Assembly: GCF_017948595.1 (NCBI RefSeq)
Contig: NZ_JAGFBV010000008.1
Span: 1-64,000 of the forward strand
Source: Flavobacterium geliluteum
Lineage (GTDB): Bacteria; Bacteroidota; Bacteroidia; Flavobacteriales; Flavobacteriaceae
DNA length: 64,000 nt
Reading direction: 5' to 3'
In this document: piece by piece, positions 1 through 9,846 of the stretch
Layout: each line of letters opens with the position of its first letter
Numbering within the stretch: the stretch's first letter is position 1
Translations under genes and position numbers: made by a program
The notes under the pieces: generated by a model
What the model was told of the DNA's origin: nothing
The model's database searches: none
What the model saw: only the letters and a program-made list of their open reading frames with translations

Positions 1-38
1 ATCTAAAAAGTCTTATGATTACACGTAAAAGATACAAA

Positions 39-74
39 AAAAGGAGCAGAAAACTTTTAGCTTCTACTCCTTTT
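39..74 (-). terminator. Rho-independent terminator downstream of the first SusC/SusD pair
   Basis: An inverted repeat with arms 39-51 and 62-74 pairs over 13 positions with one mismatch around a 10-base loop. On the minus strand the stem is followed by a T-rich run (complement of the A run at 34-42). It sits about 90 bases past the stop codon of the minus-strand SusD gene ending at 166. Confidence 0.75.
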
Positions 75-165
75 AATTAATAATTATTCTTGAAAAAGAA
101 TTTTGAAAAGACTTTTTCAGTGCCCTCGAATTAACAGAGTGGTTTATAATGTATTTTATTTTGAA

Positions 166-1611
166 TTACAAATCCCACCAAACTTTAGTTGTTAATGTTA
201 CGTAGGGAACCGGTATACCTGGCCCAGCTTGTAATGAGGCGCCGTTTACATTAATTTCTTTTTGTGGATAGGGTAATCTTCTTGGAGTTACACCACTTGT
301 ACGATTTGTTGCAGGAGCTGTTAATACCGGGAATCCAGTTCTTCTCCAGTCTACAAATGATTCGTATGAAGCTTGGTACATTGTAATCCATTTTTGCCCC
401 ATAATTCTTTCTAATGTATTGTTATAAGCTACTAATGGGTTTATTATGTAAGTAGCATCTGTAACACCTAATGCTTCAAAATCTTTAGCGATTGCGTTGT
501 CGTAAGCAATTTTGGAGTTTACTAAATCGTTTGCTCTAAAATAGATTTCAGATTTAATAAATTCAACTTCTGCCGCACTTATTAAAATTACAGGAGAGTT
601 TATTGAGGCATAAGCAGGGCCTACACGTGAGAACAAGTTCTCTCCTGAATCATCTAAATCTTGACCAGGAAGATTTCCTAAATACTCACCAGCAAAACCA
701 CTACCGTTGTTTGCAACAGGGAAAAAGAATTTGCTAATTCTAGGGTCGTTTAAAGACTTCATGTTGTCAACGATAGTTTTACAAACAGCGTTATCTTTTC
801 TACCAGAAAGAATGTCGAATTGGTGAATTGGATTAGCATTAGATGCAACAGTTCCATAAGTCACTTTAGCGTTGTTCGAAACATCTGTAATTAATGTTGG
901 GTTTGTTTGTAAAAAAGTTAAAGCTTGAGTAGGATTCTTTTTACTAAGATGATTAAGTAGTCTTAGTTTTAAAGAGTTTGCGAATGCTTCCCATTTTACA
1001 ATGTTTCCACTATATATTAAGTCCGCAGCGGCAGGTTTCGCTCCAGCTTCACTTTTAAGGTTAACAATCGCTTCGTCTAAAGAAGCTAGTAATGCAGGAT
1101 AAATTGCTTCTTGTTTATCATAAGCAGGAGTAATGTTTGAAGCTCCTTGCAAACTTTGGCTAAAAGGAATATCTCCAAAAAGGTCGGTAGCAACACTAAA
1201 AGTATAAACTTGAAGAACTTGAGATATACCTAGATAAATTCTGTCTCCGCTGATTTTTGTTTGATTTTCAATTGCTCTTAGGTCAATTAAAATGTCGTAA
1301 AGACTAGCCCATAATCCGTCAGTATCCGCAGATGTGATGTTGTATTGGCCGTAGTTCAATGGTTGTCCTCTGTGTCCAGCATAATGTTGCACAATGCTTG
1401 CTGGCATCCTAGTTCCATCACCACCAAGTGTGTAAGTAAGGTTTACTTCAGATCCAGATAACAAAGTAGCTAAAGGAACTTCGGTAGGATTGTTAGGATC
1501 ATTGTTTATATCAAGTTCGTTTTCACAAGATACAAATACCGCAGATAATGTTAGTAAGCCAATAAAAATTGATCGCTTAAAACTACTATTGTGAATTTTT
1601 TTCATTTTCAT
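166..1611 (-). CDS. SusD/RagB family outer-membrane lipoprotein (pair 1)
   Basis: This 481-residue protein has a lipoprotein signal: a basic N terminus, a hydrophobic stretch and a lipobox Cys at residue 29, followed by Glu-Asn-Glu. The mature start (ELDINNDPNNPTEV) and the helical TPR-like body resemble the SusD-like_2 group, which caps a SusC channel and binds its ligand on the cell surface. It starts 11 bases after the SusC gene on the same strand, so the two are co-transcribed. A second possible start is Met3. No glycan hydrolase, sulfatase or sigma/anti-sigma gene lies beside the pair, so the ligand cannot be named; peptide or glycan uptake are both possible. Confidence 0.9.
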   Translation of the reverse strand: MKMKKIHNSSFKRSIFIGLLTLSAVFVSCENELDINNDPNNPTEVPLATLLSGSEVNLTYTLGGDGTRMPASIVQHYAGHRGQPLNYGQYNITSADTDGLWASLYDILIDLRAIENQTKISGDRIYLGISQVLQVYTFSVATDLFGDIPFSQSLQGASNITPAYDKQEAIYPALLASLDEAIVNLKSEAGAKPAAADLIYSGNIVKWEAFANSLKLRLLNHLSKKNPTQALTFLQTNPTLITDVSNNAKVTYGTVASNANPIHQFDILSGRKDNAVCKTIVDNMKSLNDPRISKFFFPVANNGSGFAGEYLGNLPGQDLDDSGENLFSRVGPAYASINSPVILISAAEVEFIKSEIYFRANDLVNSKIAYDNAIAKDFEALGVTDATYIINPLVAYNNTLERIMGQKWITMYQASYESFVDWRRTGFPVLTAPATNRTSGVTPRRLPYPQKEINVNGASLQAGPGIPVPYVTLTTKVWWDL

Positions 1612-1622
1612 TAATTTTAGTA

Positions 1623-4600
1623 TTAGAATTGTGCTTTTAGATTGAAACCAATAGTTCTTGTCGTTGGAAATGCAAATCTTGAAACACCTTGAGCGTTACC
1701 AGTTCCAAAAGAACTTGATTCTGGATCAACATGAGGCACATCAGACCAAATAAATAAGTTACGACCATATAATCCTAAATCTAAAGAACGAATATATTTG
1801 TCTTTTAGTTTGAATGTGTAACCAAGTGTAACCTCTCTTAGTTTAATCCAGTTGTTTTCGTAAACATATTGTTCGTTAGGATAAGCACCTAATCCGTACC
1901 AATTAGCATCACGTTTTACAACAACATCATTAGGGCTTCCTGTTGTAGCATTTACGCCAGGAAAAATGTAATCGTCATTACGAGTTAAAGTGTTTTTGCT
2001 TACACCATAAAAATCCAATAGTTCTTCAGTACCACTGTACATGTAACCACCATGTCTCATGTCAGCAAGAGCTGTAAAATAAATATTTTTATAAGTTACA
2101 GAAGTGCTTAAGCCACCAGTCCAATCAGCTTCAGTATGACCAAGAATAATACCATCTAAGATCGAAGGAATACCATCATCGTCTACTAATATTTCACCGT
2201 TTTCGTTTCTTGCATAACCAGTTCCGATTAATGTACCTAATCTTTCTCCTTTTACTGCATAAATTGCAGGATTTCCATCAAAACCACCAAGATATACTCT
2301 GTCTACACCTGGATAAGTTTCGTCAACATGAGATCTTATTCTGCTAAAGTTAAAAGTTACATCCCATCTAAAATCTTTAGTTAAGATTGGAGTTGTTCTT
2401 AGCATCAGCTCAAAACCTTTTGAAGTAGTTTTTCCACTGTTAATTATTGTTGCTGTTGCACCCGCAGCTGGCGAAATATCTAATGGTATGATACCATCGG
2501 TATTTATATTTCTGTAATAAGTGGCATCAACACCGATACGATCTTTAAATAATTTTAATTCAACACCCACTTCGTATTCGGTAGTAAATTCAGGACTTAA
2601 ATTTCCGTTGCTTATTGTATTTTGAATTGTGTATCCAGCTAAGTTGTTGAATGGAAATTCAACTCCAGGGGTAAATCCGTCAGCAAATATTGCTTTTCTA
2701 TATGCAGGCTGAGTCAAATAAACATCTGCATCTCTACCTGTTTTAGAAGCACCTAAGCGCAATTTACCATATGTAATAGCATCAGATTCAATTTTAAATG
2801 CTTCTGTAAAAATTAATGAAGCGCTTACTCCTGGATAAAAGAAACTTCTATTATCTTTCGGTAAAGTTGAACTCCATTCGTTTCTTCCAACAATGCTTAC
2901 ATACAAGTAGTTGTCGTAGCTTAGAGATAGATCTCCAAATAAACCAAATAAAGTTCTTCTACTGTTGTAAAGGTATGGAGGACTAGCAGTTTTAATATTG
3001 TTAGTGTTGATAATGCTAGGTAATATTAGTTCAGTTCCAATAACTTGTGACTGTTGGAAAGTTCTGTTGTTATAATCCTGACCAGCAGTTAATGTCGCTT
3101 TAAATTTTTCAGTAATATCTTTATTGAAAGTAGCGATTAATGTTGAAGTAGTCTCTTTACGAGTAATATTGTCGTATGTTAAGTTTCCTAAAGGATTTCC
3201 ACCAGTATTGATGTCTTTAAATAAAGTTCTTTGATCAGATAGGTAATCATTGCCAAGACGGTAAGAAAGTTTGAAATCTTTAGTTACGTCAAAAGCGAAG
3301 TTAACGCCAGTGATGTATCTCTGACTATCACTTTTTGCAGAGTTTTTGTAGACACTCCATAAAGGATTATCAAAAGATCCTCCTCTAAAGTTGATTTGTC
3401 TCCCGTCAGGTCTTTCGTATCCGTATCCTGTTAAATCCCAAGAAACAGGTGCGTGAAATAAGGCAAAAATAGGATTATTCCCGTCTTGTCCAGCAAAAGA
3501 AAGATCTCCTTCAGAAGCATTGTAGCTTAAATTAACACCAGCAGTAAATTTTGAACTAAATCTGTAATTGCTATTAAAGCGTCCGTTGAATTTTTGAAAT
3601 CCTTGGTTTGGTACAATAGAAGTTTGTTTTGATTGACCAATAGAAACAAACATGTCGTATGCTTCAGTAGAGTTTGAAAGAGAAATGTTATTATTGTAGG
3701 TTAATCCCGTTTTTAAGAATTGTTTTCTCGGGTCAAAGGCTTTTAATTGAATTTGTTGTGCGCCTAAACCTCTGGATGCGCCAGCTGCTGGACTGCTTAC
3801 GGTTTGTCCGGTAATTCTAGGTCCAAAAGATCTTGATCCTCCTTCTGTATAAGTTAAACTATTTCCTCCTTGGGCATATTCAGTTTGGTAATCAGGTAAT
3901 ACTAAAGCATCATCAACTGCTACTGCACTTGTATATTCAATAATAGGTTTTCCAGCTTTGTTCGATCCTGTTTTGGTAGTGATCAGGACAACTCCATTAG
4001 AACCTCGATTTCCGTATAGTACTGCTCCAGCAGCACCTTTTAGTACAGTAATGCTTTCAATGTCATTTGGATTGATGTCAGACGCTCTGTTAGGGCTGTT
4101 TATTCCTGTTACAGTATTTGCATTTCCATCGTTAGCGTTACTCATAGGCATTCCGTCAATAACATAAAGAGGTTCGTTGCTATTAGTTAATGATTTGTTA
4201 CCACCTCTAATTACTAATCTACTTGCTTGTCCCGGAGCTCCTCCTGAAGCAGTTACTTGTACGCCAGCAACTTTTCCGCTAAGCGCACTAACAAGGTTTT
4301 GATTGTTTCCTTTTGTTACATCTGCACCAGAAACTTTTGTAGATGCATAACCAATAGCTTTGTCTGCTTTTTTAATACCTAAGGCTGTTACAACTACTCC
4401 TTCAAGTTCTACTGAAGAGTTAGCTAATTTAGCATTAATTGAAGCTGAACTTGCAATTATTTCTTGTGATGTCATCCCAATGTAGCTAAATACTAATATT
4501 TGGGTTGGTGTTGCTTTAATAGAGAATTTACCATCAAAGTCTGTTTGTGTTCCTGTTTTAGTTCCTTTAACTAATACACTAACACCTGGTAAAGGCAGTC

Positions 4601-4706
4601 CTGTATTATCGGAAACTATTCCAGAAACAACTCTTTCTTGCGCAAAAGTAAGTTGCGTAACTAGTACTAAAAAAAGTACTAAGAATCCATTGAACTTTAG
4701 TTTCAT
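1623..4706 (-). CDS. SusC/RagA family TonB-dependent outer-membrane transporter (pair 1)
   Basis: This 1027-residue protein has a signal peptide of about 22-23 residues ending FAQ. A carboxypeptidase-D-like regulatory domain follows at about 26-105, then a plug domain containing the family signature around DIESITVLKGAAGAVLYG and a long beta-barrel ending in Phe. This is the standard SusC architecture for energised import through the outer membrane with a SusD lid. The first ~90 residues are nearly the same as in the second SusC at 6483-9761, so the two are tandem paralogues, while the barrels differ and probably take different substrates. SusD follows 11 bases downstream. Confidence 0.95.
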   Translation of the reverse strand: MKLKFNGFLVLFLVLVTQLTFAQERVVSGIVSDNTGLPLPGVSVLVKGTKTGTQTDFDGKFSIKATPTQILVFSYIGMTSQEIIASSASINAKLANSSVELEGVVVTALGIKKADKAIGYASTKVSGADVTKGNNQNLVSALSGKVAGVQVTASGGAPGQASRLVIRGGNKSLTNSNEPLYVIDGMPMSNANDGNANTVTGINSPNRASDINPNDIESITVLKGAAGAVLYGNRGSNGVVLITTKTGSNKAGKPIIEYTSAVAVDDALVLPDYQTEYAQGGNSLTYTEGGSRSFGPRITGQTVSSPAAGASRGLGAQQIQLKAFDPRKQFLKTGLTYNNNISLSNSTEAYDMFVSIGQSKQTSIVPNQGFQKFNGRFNSNYRFSSKFTAGVNLSYNASEGDLSFAGQDGNNPIFALFHAPVSWDLTGYGYERPDGRQINFRGGSFDNPLWSVYKNSAKSDSQRYITGVNFAFDVTKDFKLSYRLGNDYLSDQRTLFKDINTGGNPLGNLTYDNITRKETTSTLIATFNKDITEKFKATLTAGQDYNNRTFQQSQVIGTELILPSIINTNNIKTASPPYLYNSRRTLFGLFGDLSLSYDNYLYVSIVGRNEWSSTLPKDNRSFFYPGVSASLIFTEAFKIESDAITYGKLRLGASKTGRDADVYLTQPAYRKAIFADGFTPGVEFPFNNLAGYTIQNTISNGNLSPEFTTEYEVGVELKLFKDRIGVDATYYRNINTDGIIPLDISPAAGATATIINSGKTTSKGFELMLRTTPILTKDFRWDVTFNFSRIRSHVDETYPGVDRVYLGGFDGNPAIYAVKGERLGTLIGTGYARNENGEILVDDDGIPSILDGIILGHTEADWTGGLSTSVTYKNIYFTALADMRHGGYMYSGTEELLDFYGVSKNTLTRNDDYIFPGVNATTGSPNDVVVKRDANWYGLGAYPNEQYVYENNWIKLREVTLGYTFKLKDKYIRSLDLGLYGRNLFIWSDVPHVDPESSSFGTGNAQGVSRFAFPTTRTIGFNLKAQF

Positions 4707-4766
4707 TTTTGAATATTTTGAATTAGTCTTACAAAACTCTTAATAATTTGTTAACTTTCCTAATAT
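4707..4766 (-). promoter_or_regulatory. Conserved 60-base upstream block of SusC pair 1
   Basis: The 60 bases just upstream of the SusC start match 56 of 60 bases of the block at 9762-9821 upstream of the second SusC gene. On the minus strand it carries GAGTTTTG, one base off the Bacteroidota -7 consensus TANNTTTG. I could not place a clear -33 element. The conservation up to the start codon suggests a shared promoter and 5' leader, or a recent duplication. Confidence 0.5.
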
Positions 4767-4961
4767 AAAAAAGCTTTTTTTTGTTTCAATTATGATTTTA
4801 TTATAGGATATTGTTTTTTTAATGTTAAATTATGTGTTCAAATTTAGTATTCGTAAATTATTGCTTCAAATATGATAATAATGAAAAAATTAACAAATTA
4901 AGAGGGTGTTAAATTTTATGAGTTATTCTCGTGTTAAGTTTGTTTTGTAACTTTAACATTA

Positions 4962-4991
4962 AAAAAGCCACCCTTTTACAGGTGGCTTTTT
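4962..4991 (-). terminator. Rho-independent terminator after the second SusC/SusD pair
   Basis: A perfect 11-base stem (4962-4972 with 4981-4991) with an 8-base loop is flanked by A and T runs, so it could work in both directions. It lies 20 bases beyond the stop of the SusD gene ending at 5011 and separates the two pairs into different transcription units. The rest of 4767-4961 is AT-rich with no gene seen. Confidence 0.85.
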
Positions 4992-5010
4992 ACTTAAAGT
5001 ATTTGTTTTT

Positions 5011-6471
5011 TTAGAATTTATCCCAAAAAAGTTTGGTGGTAACTTTGTCGCCTCCTATTGCTTGACTAGCTGCTGTGTAACTAGTTTTGTTTAACGATTG
5101 TTCTATAATAGGATAAGTGTAACGAACCGGAATGTCAGATACTGCATCAGCAGGTTTTACTAAAACTGGATAATCTAATCTTCTGTAAGTTGAGTAACCT
5201 TCAAAGGAATTATTGTAATATGCAATCCAGCTTTGAGTTCCAATTTTTTCTTTCCAAGTTCCTGTAGCTGTTGCATATGCAACATTTGGATTAGCTAAAT
5301 AAGCCGTCGCTTCTGCATTAGTGCCACCCCAATCTAAAATTGATGCAGTAATTGCTTCATTGTAATGTGCTGCTGCGTCTGCAGGAGTCCCGTATAATGA
5401 TCTTTCAGCTGCTTCTGCTAATAAGAATTTAGCTTCTGCATAATCTAAAATTGTTCCTGGATAATCAGGAATTTGTAATGTTTTGGATATATGCGTATAA
5501 TTATTGAACGAATTACTTGCGCCGTTTGTACCTCCAATATATTCAACTTCTGGAGTTGCAGGGTCATCAATATTGTTGTCAAAGTATTTAGAACGTCTTG
5601 GGTCGTTTAAATTGTTCATTACATCTATTAATGTACTTGTTGGAACAAAATCTGAACGGCCACTTGCAAAAAGATCTACATATAAAGGATTTGTATTTGG
5701 AGTTGCTGTTAAGTATTTGAAATCGGCATTATCATCATTAGAAGCAAATACAAATGGCGCAGCACTAGATACTGTTGCTTGGGCTAAACCTGCTTCAGAA
5801 GGTATATCTGAGATAGTAATACCTAATCTTAGCTTAAGTGTGTTTGCAAATTTAATCCACTTAGATACATCACCAGCATATATTCTGTCGTTGCCTCCAA
5901 AACTTGCGCCTCCGGTGTTAAGATTTGCTATCGCTTTATTCAATCTCACAATTAGATCTTTATAAATCGTCAAGCCATCATCATATTTAGGTGTTTTGTA
6001 AGTCAGGTTGAGTGCTTGTGAGTATGGAACATCTCCAAAAGTTTCTACTAGTATTGCATAAGTATAAACATTTAAAACTTCTATTATTGCAAGTTTGTTT
6101 TGTTTGTCTAATGGATTTTCTGTTAAACCCACTGCAGTATTTGTAATGTTTTTTGCACTTTGATCTAAATCTTTTAGTACATCTTTATATAGATACTGCC
6201 AGTGCTGTTCTGGGATTGTTCTTGTTACTAAATCGTAATTACTTTCATCAGTATATACTGTTTCGGTCCAGTATTGATTTATTAATCTAAAAACATTGTC
6301 GTTTACATTTGTACTCATTATCTGATCTACCAAGCTTTTTTGGGCGCTAGTAAATAGAACTTCACCAGGTACATTTGACGGGTCTTTTACGTTTTCGTTT
6401 AATTTTTCTAGATCATCTGAACAAGACGCAAGTGTTGCAGCAGTGAGTAGAATTAAAAATATTTTTTTCAT
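5011..6471 (-). CDS. SusD/RagB family outer-membrane lipoprotein (pair 2)
   Basis: This 486-residue protein begins with a short lipoprotein signal peptide whose lipobox Cys is residue 17 (TLASC), followed by Ser-Asp-Asp, so it should be surface-anchored. The remainder has the helical SusD-like_2 pattern and resembles the SusD of pair 1 in size, order of motifs and C-terminal ending (TTKLFWDKF against TTKVWWDL). It starts 11 bases after its SusC partner, the same spacing as in pair 1, as expected after a two-gene duplication. It is probably the ligand-binding lid for the SusC at 6483-9761. The ligand is unknown. Confidence 0.9.
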   Translation of the reverse strand: MKKIFLILLTAATLASCSDDLEKLNENVKDPSNVPGEVLFTSAQKSLVDQIMSTNVNDNVFRLINQYWTETVYTDESNYDLVTRTIPEQHWQYLYKDVLKDLDQSAKNITNTAVGLTENPLDKQNKLAIIEVLNVYTYAILVETFGDVPYSQALNLTYKTPKYDDGLTIYKDLIVRLNKAIANLNTGGASFGGNDRIYAGDVSKWIKFANTLKLRLGITISDIPSEAGLAQATVSSAAPFVFASNDDNADFKYLTATPNTNPLYVDLFASGRSDFVPTSTLIDVMNNLNDPRRSKYFDNNIDDPATPEVEYIGGTNGASNSFNNYTHISKTLQIPDYPGTILDYAEAKFLLAEAAERSLYGTPADAAAHYNEAITASILDWGGTNAEATAYLANPNVAYATATGTWKEKIGTQSWIAYYNNSFEGYSTYRRLDYPVLVKPADAVSDIPVRYTYPIIEQSLNKTSYTAASQAIGGDKVTTKLFWDKF

Positions 6472-6482
6472 GATTTCTTTTT

Positions 6483-9400
6483 TTAAAATTGGATTTTAAT
6501 ATTAAAGCTAATGTCTCTTGTAGATGGTAGAGATCCTGTTGAGTAGCCTTGTAAGTTACCTGCTCCTAATCCTGATTCAGGATCTGCATCTGGTAAATTT
6601 TTGTGAATAATCCAAAGGTTAGTTCCAACGATACTGAAAGTCATTCCGTTTATAAAAGTATTTTTCAAAACTTTTTCTGTGAGAGAATATGATATTGCAG
6701 TTTGTCTTAATTTAATATAGCTTGCATCATAAACAAATGCTTCGTCTGGTAAACCTCTTCTGTATCCTTGCGCTCCAAATCGGCTTGCTTCAATTCTAGT
6801 TGTATTTGCTGTTCCGTCTGGGTTTACACCTGGATTAATAAATCCACCACTATCACTTCCTGTAGTTAAAGGATTTCTTACTGGATTCCCTAATTCATTT
6901 GTAAAAGCTGTATCGTCATACAATCCTGTTGCCATACCATAATAGCGGTCTAGTGAGAATATTTGTCCGCCTTTTTGCATGTCAATTAAAAATTCTAGTG
7001 AGAGATTTTTATAAGTAAATTTATTATTAAGACCTCCAGTCCAATTTGGATTTGCACTTCCAATCGCATTATCAGAAGTTGAAGTTTTGATATATTGACC
7101 ATTAGCTGGATCAACTACTCTTTGTCCATTTAGATAAGTATATTGGGTACCATATATTACTCCGTATGGCTGGCCCACAGCAGCATTAATTGTAACACCT
7201 CCCTGGAAAGAACCTAATTGTAAGTTGTCTATACCGTCCAATAATTCTATAACTTTGTTTCTGTTTCTTGCCCAGTTAAGATTTACATCCCATGAAAAAC
7301 TCTCTGTTTTTATTGGTGTTGCGTTTAATGAAACTTCAATACCTTTGTTTTCGATTTCTCCGGCATTAATTAATTCATATAAATAACCAGTTGAAGATGT
7401 TAATCTTAATGGAATGATTTGATCAATTGAGTTAGATTTGTAATAAGAAATATCTAGTCCTAATCTCTTTTTAAAGAATGATAATTCTATACCTGCTTCG
7501 TAACTTTTTGTACGTTCTGGTTTTAGATTTGGGTTGTTTTTAGTATCTTTTACAGATGCAGAACCAGCTCCGATTGCTGTATTTACGGCATAAGTATCTA
7601 AAATTCTGTCAAAACCAGGGCTGTTTCCAACTTCTGCATAGTTAAGTCTTACTTTTCCAAATGAAAACCAATCCGCTTTTATGAATTTTGAAAACACAAA
7701 ACTTGATGATACAGAAGGGTAGAAGTATGAACTGTTTGCTTCCGGAAGGGTTGAAGAATGGTCTCTTCTTATTGTTCCTTCTAAAAATAAGAAATCATCG
7801 TATCCAAAAGAAGCACTTCCGTAGATACCGTCAACTCCTATTGATTCTTCTCTTTCTCTAGGGGCAAGCATTGGATCTTTTGTGTTTTGTAAAGCATAAA
7901 GGCCAGGAATTGCAAGACCTCCGTTTGTTGCAGCCCAGATAGAATTGTAGTAACTTCTTCTGATGTTAACACCCGCTACGCCTTTAAGGTTTAATTTTTC
8001 TGTAATATCAGTGTTGTAGTTCAGCATAAAATCATAGTTGTACTCACTAAATCCAATATTTCTTCTTGAATATCCAGATGGAGCTGGGTTTCTGTTAAGA
8101 CTTCCGTCATCTCCTCCGGTTCCAATACCAAAGTTTGAAGGAACGCTTCCATCAGCTCTTCTTTCTTCTTGAATCTCGTCATAAGTATCTACAGACATTC
8201 TTCCGTAAGCATCTAGCCAGCTTGCAATTTTGTAGTTCAAAGAAATATTTCCTATGAATCTGTTTCTGCTGTCTGATTGGTAGTTTTCATAACGCTGAAA
8301 GTATGGGTTGTCCCAAAAAATAGGTTTAGAATTTGTGGTTGAGTTAGGATTCCATGTTACATTTCTTCCTGTCAATTCGTAAGCTTGTTTAAGCCCTTTA
8401 ATGTCAACGTTTGTTTGCCACCATTGTCTAAAATTACCAGCAATATTATCATTGTATCCTGTAGTATTTCTACCAATTGTGCTTGTTCTTGTAAAATTAC
8501 CATATCCAGCTACAGTCAATTTATCATTGATTAAAGTAGAACCGCTTAAAGTAAAGGTGTTTCTTTTTAATGTACTATTAGGTAAAAGACCTTTTTGATC
8601 AAGATTGTTTATTCCTAATCTTAAATATCCATTTTCTAAACCTTTGTCGATTGAAATAGAGTTTGTTAAAGCTAACGGTTTTTCAAAAAATGTTATAGGG
8701 CCATTTTTTGCATTAATCCATGGAGTAGCTTTCATGTAGTTAGGAGATTCAGGGTAGAATGCATCCCATTGGTATACTAATAAATTAGGGTCAAAAGCCT
8801 GACCGTAAGAGGCATCTTCTGTTAACGGGGTTACATTATCCAGAATTCCATCTCCATCAATATCTTTACGGTCTAGATAAGAATCTTCGTCAGGACCGTA
8901 GTAAGGACCATATCCTGCACCATATTGTTTTTGATATTTTATAAAAGTGCTCTTATCAACAGAACCTGTTGTTACTCCTGAGTTTACTGTTATAGAATAT
9001 CCTTTTGCTCTTTTACTTCCTTTTTTAGTTGTAATAACTACTACTCCATTGGCAGCTCTAGATCCGTATAATGCACTAGCAGCTGATCCTTTAAGTATGT
9101 TTATAGACTCAATGTCTTCTGGGTTAATGTCTGATGCGGCACTTCCATAGTCATAACCTGCTCCAGATTGTTCTTGGTCTCTTGAGTTTGAATTGTTGTT
9201 ACTGATTGGAACTCCGTCAATTACAAACAGAGCTTGGTTGTTTCCTGTTAGGGATGAGTTTCCTCTAATTACGATATTAGTAGATCCTCCAAAATTGGTT
9301 GTTCTTTTTACTTGTACACCAGAAACTTTACCAGATATAGAGTTTACAAAGTTGTCACTCTTCACTGCGGCAAGACTCTCGCCTTTTACTTCTTGTGTGG

Positions 9401-9761
9401 CGTAACCTAGAGATTTTTTTTCTCTTGATAATCCTAGAGCAGTAACAACAACTCCCTCAAGTTGTTGGGCATCTCCGGATAATTTAGTATTGATTGATGA
9501 TGAGCTCGCCACAATTTCTTGAGATCTCATTCCAATATAGCTAAATACTAAAACTTGGTTTGTTGAGGCTTTGATGGAGTACTTACCATCAAAATCAGTT
9601 TGTGTTCCAGTCTTTGTTCCTTTTACTAATATGCTTACACCTGGTAACGGCATACCTGCATCATCGGTAACAATACCTGAAACAGATCTTTCTTGCGCAA
9701 AGGTTAGTTGCGCGATTAGTACTAAAAATAGTACTAAGAATCCATTGAACTTTAGTTTCAT
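6483..9761 (-). CDS. SusC/RagA family TonB-dependent outer-membrane transporter (pair 2)
   Basis: This 1092-residue SusC has a signal peptide ending FAQ, a carboxypeptidase-D-like domain (about 26-105), the plug signature around DIESINILKGSAASALYG, and a large barrel ending IKIQF. Its signal and first domain are nearly identical to those of the SusC at 1623-4706, but the barrel is longer by about 65 residues and diverged. That pattern fits tandem duplication followed by substrate specialisation. The protein should import a ligand captured by the adjacent SusD using TonB energy. Neighbouring genes give no hint of the ligand. Confidence 0.95.
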   Translation of the reverse strand: MKLKFNGFLVLFLVLIAQLTFAQERSVSGIVTDDAGMPLPGVSILVKGTKTGTQTDFDGKYSIKASTNQVLVFSYIGMRSQEIVASSSSINTKLSGDAQQLEGVVVTALGLSREKKSLGYATQEVKGESLAAVKSDNFVNSISGKVSGVQVKRTTNFGGSTNIVIRGNSSLTGNNQALFVIDGVPISNNNSNSRDQEQSGAGYDYGSAASDINPEDIESINILKGSAASALYGSRAANGVVVITTKKGSKRAKGYSITVNSGVTTGSVDKSTFIKYQKQYGAGYGPYYGPDEDSYLDRKDIDGDGILDNVTPLTEDASYGQAFDPNLLVYQWDAFYPESPNYMKATPWINAKNGPITFFEKPLALTNSISIDKGLENGYLRLGINNLDQKGLLPNSTLKRNTFTLSGSTLINDKLTVAGYGNFTRTSTIGRNTTGYNDNIAGNFRQWWQTNVDIKGLKQAYELTGRNVTWNPNSTTNSKPIFWDNPYFQRYENYQSDSRNRFIGNISLNYKIASWLDAYGRMSVDTYDEIQEERRADGSVPSNFGIGTGGDDGSLNRNPAPSGYSRRNIGFSEYNYDFMLNYNTDITEKLNLKGVAGVNIRRSYYNSIWAATNGGLAIPGLYALQNTKDPMLAPREREESIGVDGIYGSASFGYDDFLFLEGTIRRDHSSTLPEANSSYFYPSVSSSFVFSKFIKADWFSFGKVRLNYAEVGNSPGFDRILDTYAVNTAIGAGSASVKDTKNNPNLKPERTKSYEAGIELSFFKKRLGLDISYYKSNSIDQIIPLRLTSSTGYLYELINAGEIENKGIEVSLNATPIKTESFSWDVNLNWARNRNKVIELLDGIDNLQLGSFQGGVTINAAVGQPYGVIYGTQYTYLNGQRVVDPANGQYIKTSTSDNAIGSANPNWTGGLNNKFTYKNLSLEFLIDMQKGGQIFSLDRYYGMATGLYDDTAFTNELGNPVRNPLTTGSDSGGFINPGVNPDGTANTTRIEASRFGAQGYRRGLPDEAFVYDASYIKLRQTAISYSLTEKVLKNTFINGMTFSIVGTNLWIIHKNLPDADPESGLGAGNLQGYSTGSLPSTRDISFNIKIQF

Positions 9762-9821
9762 TTTTAAATATTTTGAATTAGTGTAACAAAACTCTTAATA
9801 ATTTGTTAACTATCCTAATAT
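9762..9821 (-). promoter_or_regulatory. Conserved 60-base upstream block of SusC pair 2
   Basis: This is the partner of the block at 4707-4766, with four differences in 60 bases. It has the same near-consensus -7-like GAGTTTTG on the minus strand, followed by a short leader into the SusC start codon. The two pairs are therefore likely to share their mode of transcription initiation. Confidence 0.5.
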
Positions 9822-9846
9822 TAATTTAATCTTTTTTAACTTTTTT

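Noticed and set aside
3958..4167. Plus-strand open frames inside the SusC and SusD genes (also 5504-5965, 8401-8598, 8947-9405, 9571-9786)
   Set aside because: They are antisense shadows of conserved minus-strand genes with no family resemblance or start signals.
166..9761. Polysaccharide utilisation locus
   Set aside because: The SusC/SusD pairs have no glycoside hydrolase, lyase, sulfatase or regulator nearby, so glycan use cannot be claimed.
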